Shown piece after piece: positions 49,366 through 51,182 of a DNA stretch of 51,182 nucleotides. The stretch is from positions 1-51,182 of the forward strand of contig CADALT010000015.1 in NCBI GenBank assembly GCA_902788785.1, given 5' to 3'. The notes under the pieces are model-generated. The model did no database searches. It saw only the letters and a list, made by a program, of their open reading frames with translations, and was not told the origin of the DNA. The first letter of the stretch is position 1. Each line of letters begins with the position of its first letter. The stretch is from an uncultured Ruminococcus sp. GTDB taxonomy: Bacteria; Bacillota; Clostridia; Oscillospirales; Ruminococcaceae. The position numbers and the translations under genes were made by a program.

Positions 49366-50655
49366 ATGAGTGATAATACATCGGGAATAAAAGAACGCAT
49401 AGCTAAGATGAAGCTCGTTTCGCCTTATATGGCGGCTTCAAAGGAAGAAGTAAGGAACGGCGCACTTTTAGCTATCGCAAAGGTGCTAAAAGAGCATTCC
49501 GCTGAGATATTTGAAGCGAACCACGCAGACCTTGATGCTGCCGAGAAAAACGGCATCTCACCGAGCGTGATGAAGCGCCTGAAATTCGACGAGAATAAAC
49601 TGGCTGATGTTTGCGCAGGTCTTGAACAGCTGGCAGGTCTGGCTGACCCTATAGGCAAGACAACTCTGGCAAGACAGCTCGATGAGGGTCTGACACTGTA
49701 CAGGGTAAGCGTGCCCATCGGTGTTATAGGTGTTATCTTTGAGGCTCGTCCCGATGCGCTGGTACAGATATCTTCACTCTGTATCAAAACAGGCAACTGC
49801 GCTGTTTTAAAGGGCGGCAAGGAAACTACAAATACCAACCGTGTGCTCTTTAAGCTCATATATGAGGCTGCTGTTGCATCGGGTCTGCCCGAGGGCTGCC
49901 TTATACAGGCTGAGGCTCACAGCGAGATAGATGAGCTCCTCAAATGCCACGAGGAGGTTGACCTCATAATCCCCAGAGGTTCAAATGCTTTTGTGCGCTA
50001 CATCATGGACAACACCAAGATACCTGTTATGGGTCATGCAGACGGTATCTGCCACATCTATGTGGATAAAAATAATGATACCGAGCTGGCGCTGTCAGTC
50101 ATCGCTGATGCAAAGACACAGTATACTGCTGCGTGCAATGCAGTGGAAACTCTGCTGGTACACAGGGATATCGCAGCAGACTTCCTGCCCAAGCTGAAAA
50201 AATGCGCGGATAAGAATGGTTTTGCACTAAAGGGCACAGCAGAGGTCGGCAAGGTGATAGACTGCGAAGTTATTGATGAGAGCGAGTTCAAGGAATATCT
50301 CGACCTGATACTTTCCGTCAAGCTGGTAGCAGATGTGGACGAAGCCATCGAGCACATCAACCGCCACGGTTCGCACCATACAGACAGCATCATAACTACC
50401 GACGATGCAGCCGCTGACAAATTCATGCAGCTCGTTGACTCCGCAGGCGTATACCGCAACTGCTCCACAAGATTTGCAGACGGTTTCCGCTACGGTTTCG
50501 GTGCTGAGGTCGGAATAAGCACAAGCAAGATACACGCAAGAGGCCCTGTGGGACCTGACGGACTTGTGACCTACAAGTACAAGCTCATAGGCAACGGTCA
50601 TATCGTCGGCGATTATGCTTCGGGCAAAAGAAGCTTTAACTTCAAGGATATCTGA
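49366..50655 (+). CDS. proA: gamma-glutamyl phosphate reductase
   Basis: The 429-residue NADPH-dependent enzyme makes glutamate semialdehyde in proline synthesis. Typical blocks are GVIGVIFEARPDALVQ, CAVLKGGKE, DLIIPRGSNAFVRYI, the catalytic cysteine in TQYTAACNAVETLLVH and GLVTYKYKLIGNGH near the end. AAAGGGG precedes the ATG. The partner gene proB is not adjacent. Confidence 0.96.
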   Translation: MSDNTSGIKERIAKMKLVSPYMAASKEEVRNGALLAIAKVLKEHSAEIFEANHADLDAAEKNGISPSVMKRLKFDENKLADVCAGLEQLAGLADPIGKTTLARQLDEGLTLYRVSVPIGVIGVIFEARPDALVQISSLCIKTGNCAVLKGGKETTNTNRVLFKLIYEAAVASGLPEGCLIQAEAHSEIDELLKCHEEVDLIIPRGSNAFVRYIMDNTKIPVMGHADGICHIYVDKNNDTELALSVIADAKTQYTAACNAVETLLVHRDIAADFLPKLKKCADKNGFALKGTAEVGKVIDCEVIDESEFKEYLDLILSVKLVADVDEAIEHINRHGSHHTDSIITTDDAAADKFMQLVDSAGVYRNCSTRFADGFRYGFGAEVGISTSKIHARGPVGPDGLVTYKYKLIGNGHIVGDYASGKRSFNFKDI

Positions 50656-50667
50656 ATATAACAAAAC

Positions 50668-50707
50668 AGCCATAGTATCCATCAGCGGATACTATGGCTT
50701 GATTTTT
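50668..50707 (+). terminator. terminator of proA
   Basis: AGCCATAGTATCC and GGATACTATGGCT form a 13-bp perfect stem, followed by TGATTTTTTT. It may also end the convergent gene that stops at 50750. Confidence 0.85.
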
Positions 50708-50749
50708 TTACTCCCTTTTTACAAAAGTGTTGCTAAGATAAATCAGAAT

Positions 50750-51182
50750 CTATCGTTTTTTCAAAGCGAAACAGGCTTTATAAACTCCCACTGCTAACAG
50801 CAGAACTGCGTTAATGATTATTACGAGCATTATATCTTTCGCAAATAACCATACAACTTTGTACGGCGTTGCCATGATAGGCGGGATAGCTAATAATACG
50901 ATCGGAAGGATCATGTGCCTTATAATATCCGATACAAAACTTTTTTTCTCAGATACTTTTGTTCTCCACTTCTTCAATTTGACAGCAGAATGAATGCTTA
51001 TGAAGAAAATCACAAAGCATATCACATCTATCAATGCATGGAGTATCAGATACAGGTTGGGAAGTTTCTGCTTGGGTTCTCCGAGAAGCGGCATAACAAT
51101 ATTTCCGAGCAGATTATTGCCGACAAGATAGTCATTCATATTAACGAGAACGACAATCGCTATACCTTTTTCGGGGATAATA
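50750..51182 (-). CDS. C-terminus of a beta-lactamase-like membrane protein (partial)
   Basis: The frame is open from the right edge to the stop at 50750. The first visible residues, IIPEKGIAIVVLVNMNDYL, look like the last beta strands of a class C beta-lactamase-related serine hydrolase (the SMIPEKNIGVVVLSN-type pattern). About 110 residues with three or four membrane helices follow and end in KKR. Proteins with this hydrolase plus C-terminal membrane helices are common in Firmicutes. The catalytic part is outside the window. ATG 51139 could be mistaken for the start of a 129-residue protein, but the frame continues upstream with family-like sequence. Confidence 0.65.
   Translation of the reverse strand, partial: IIPEKGIAIVVLVNMNDYLVGNNLLGNIVMPLLGEPKQKLPNLYLILHALIDVICFVIFFISIHSAVKLKKWRTKVSEKKSFVSDIIRHMILPIVLLAIPPIMATPYKVVWLFAKDIMLVIIINAVLLLAVGVYKACFALKKR

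Noticed and set aside
50750-51139. Complete 129-residue membrane protein starting at ATG 51139
   Set aside because: The frame continues upstream to the window edge with residues typical of the end of a beta-lactamase-like domain, and no ribosome site precedes that ATG.

Overview
The window looks like chromosomal DNA of a low-to-moderate GC, Gram-positive clostridial bacterium, most like Ruminococcus or a relative. The evidence is strong AGGAGG-type ribosome sites, TTGACA-17-TATAAT promoters and compact intrinsic terminators. The gene content agrees: a fused FeoA-FeoB transporter, SpoVAD/SpoVAE, a meso-diaminopimelate dehydrogenase, GH36 and GH43 glycosidases and a short NPNTG-anchored surface protein. 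No rRNA, intact tRNA, CRISPR array or complete insertion sequence is present. All identifications come from reading the sequence and protein motifs; nothing was searched against a database.

Layout. Positions 1-3030 are AT-rich and look foreign: a gene leaving the left edge with an in-frame stop at codon 4, a zinc-finger protein sharing its promoter type, and a HEPN-domain protein. This stretch ends at a 3' half of a leucine-type tRNA (3031-3082), as expected at the far end of an element integrated into a tRNA gene. Positions 3100-4090 hold no protein gene. They contain six copies of a 95-bp tandem repeat with two alternative middle segments, then a predicted minus-strand small RNA with two C-rich hairpin loops, its own promoter and terminator, and paired LytTR-like boxes upstream. 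An AgrC/AgrA-like two-component pair (4090-6095) follows, then leuB.

Positions 7455-14575 form one minus-strand operon that resembles dlt (amino-acid ligase, carrier protein, MBOAT transferase, SGNH partner) but also carries a PLP-dependent decarboxylase and a double-PH membrane protein. Next are feoAB with a small Cys-rich partner, a methyltransferase / small protein / MFS exporter operon with an attenuator-like leader, a P-loop kinase, tgt, spoVAD-spoVAE behind a sigma-G-like promoter, pgk, a Nudix hydrolase and the mini surface protein.

Positions 26564-32841 carry two hypothetical proteins, an OmpR/histidine-kinase pair, a VanY-type D,D-carboxypeptidase and an MGDG-synthase-like glycosyltransferase. 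The last is divergent from a TetR / GPH sugar transporter / alpha-galactosidase operon across mirror-image promoters with palindromic operators. Then come a CPBP protease, a frameshifted PaaK-like ligase with a MITE in its promoter, a polar amino-acid ABC importer, ddh behind a structured leader, a zinc-ribbon membrane protein, a nitroreductase, an exported erythromycin-esterase-like protein, an HTH-methyltransferase with purC, a GH43 enzyme, proA, and the C-terminus of a beta-lactamase-like membrane protein at the right edge.

The main candidates for undescribed biology are the LytTR-linked C-rich small RNA with its neighbouring repeat array, and the dlt-like operon with a built-in decarboxylase.
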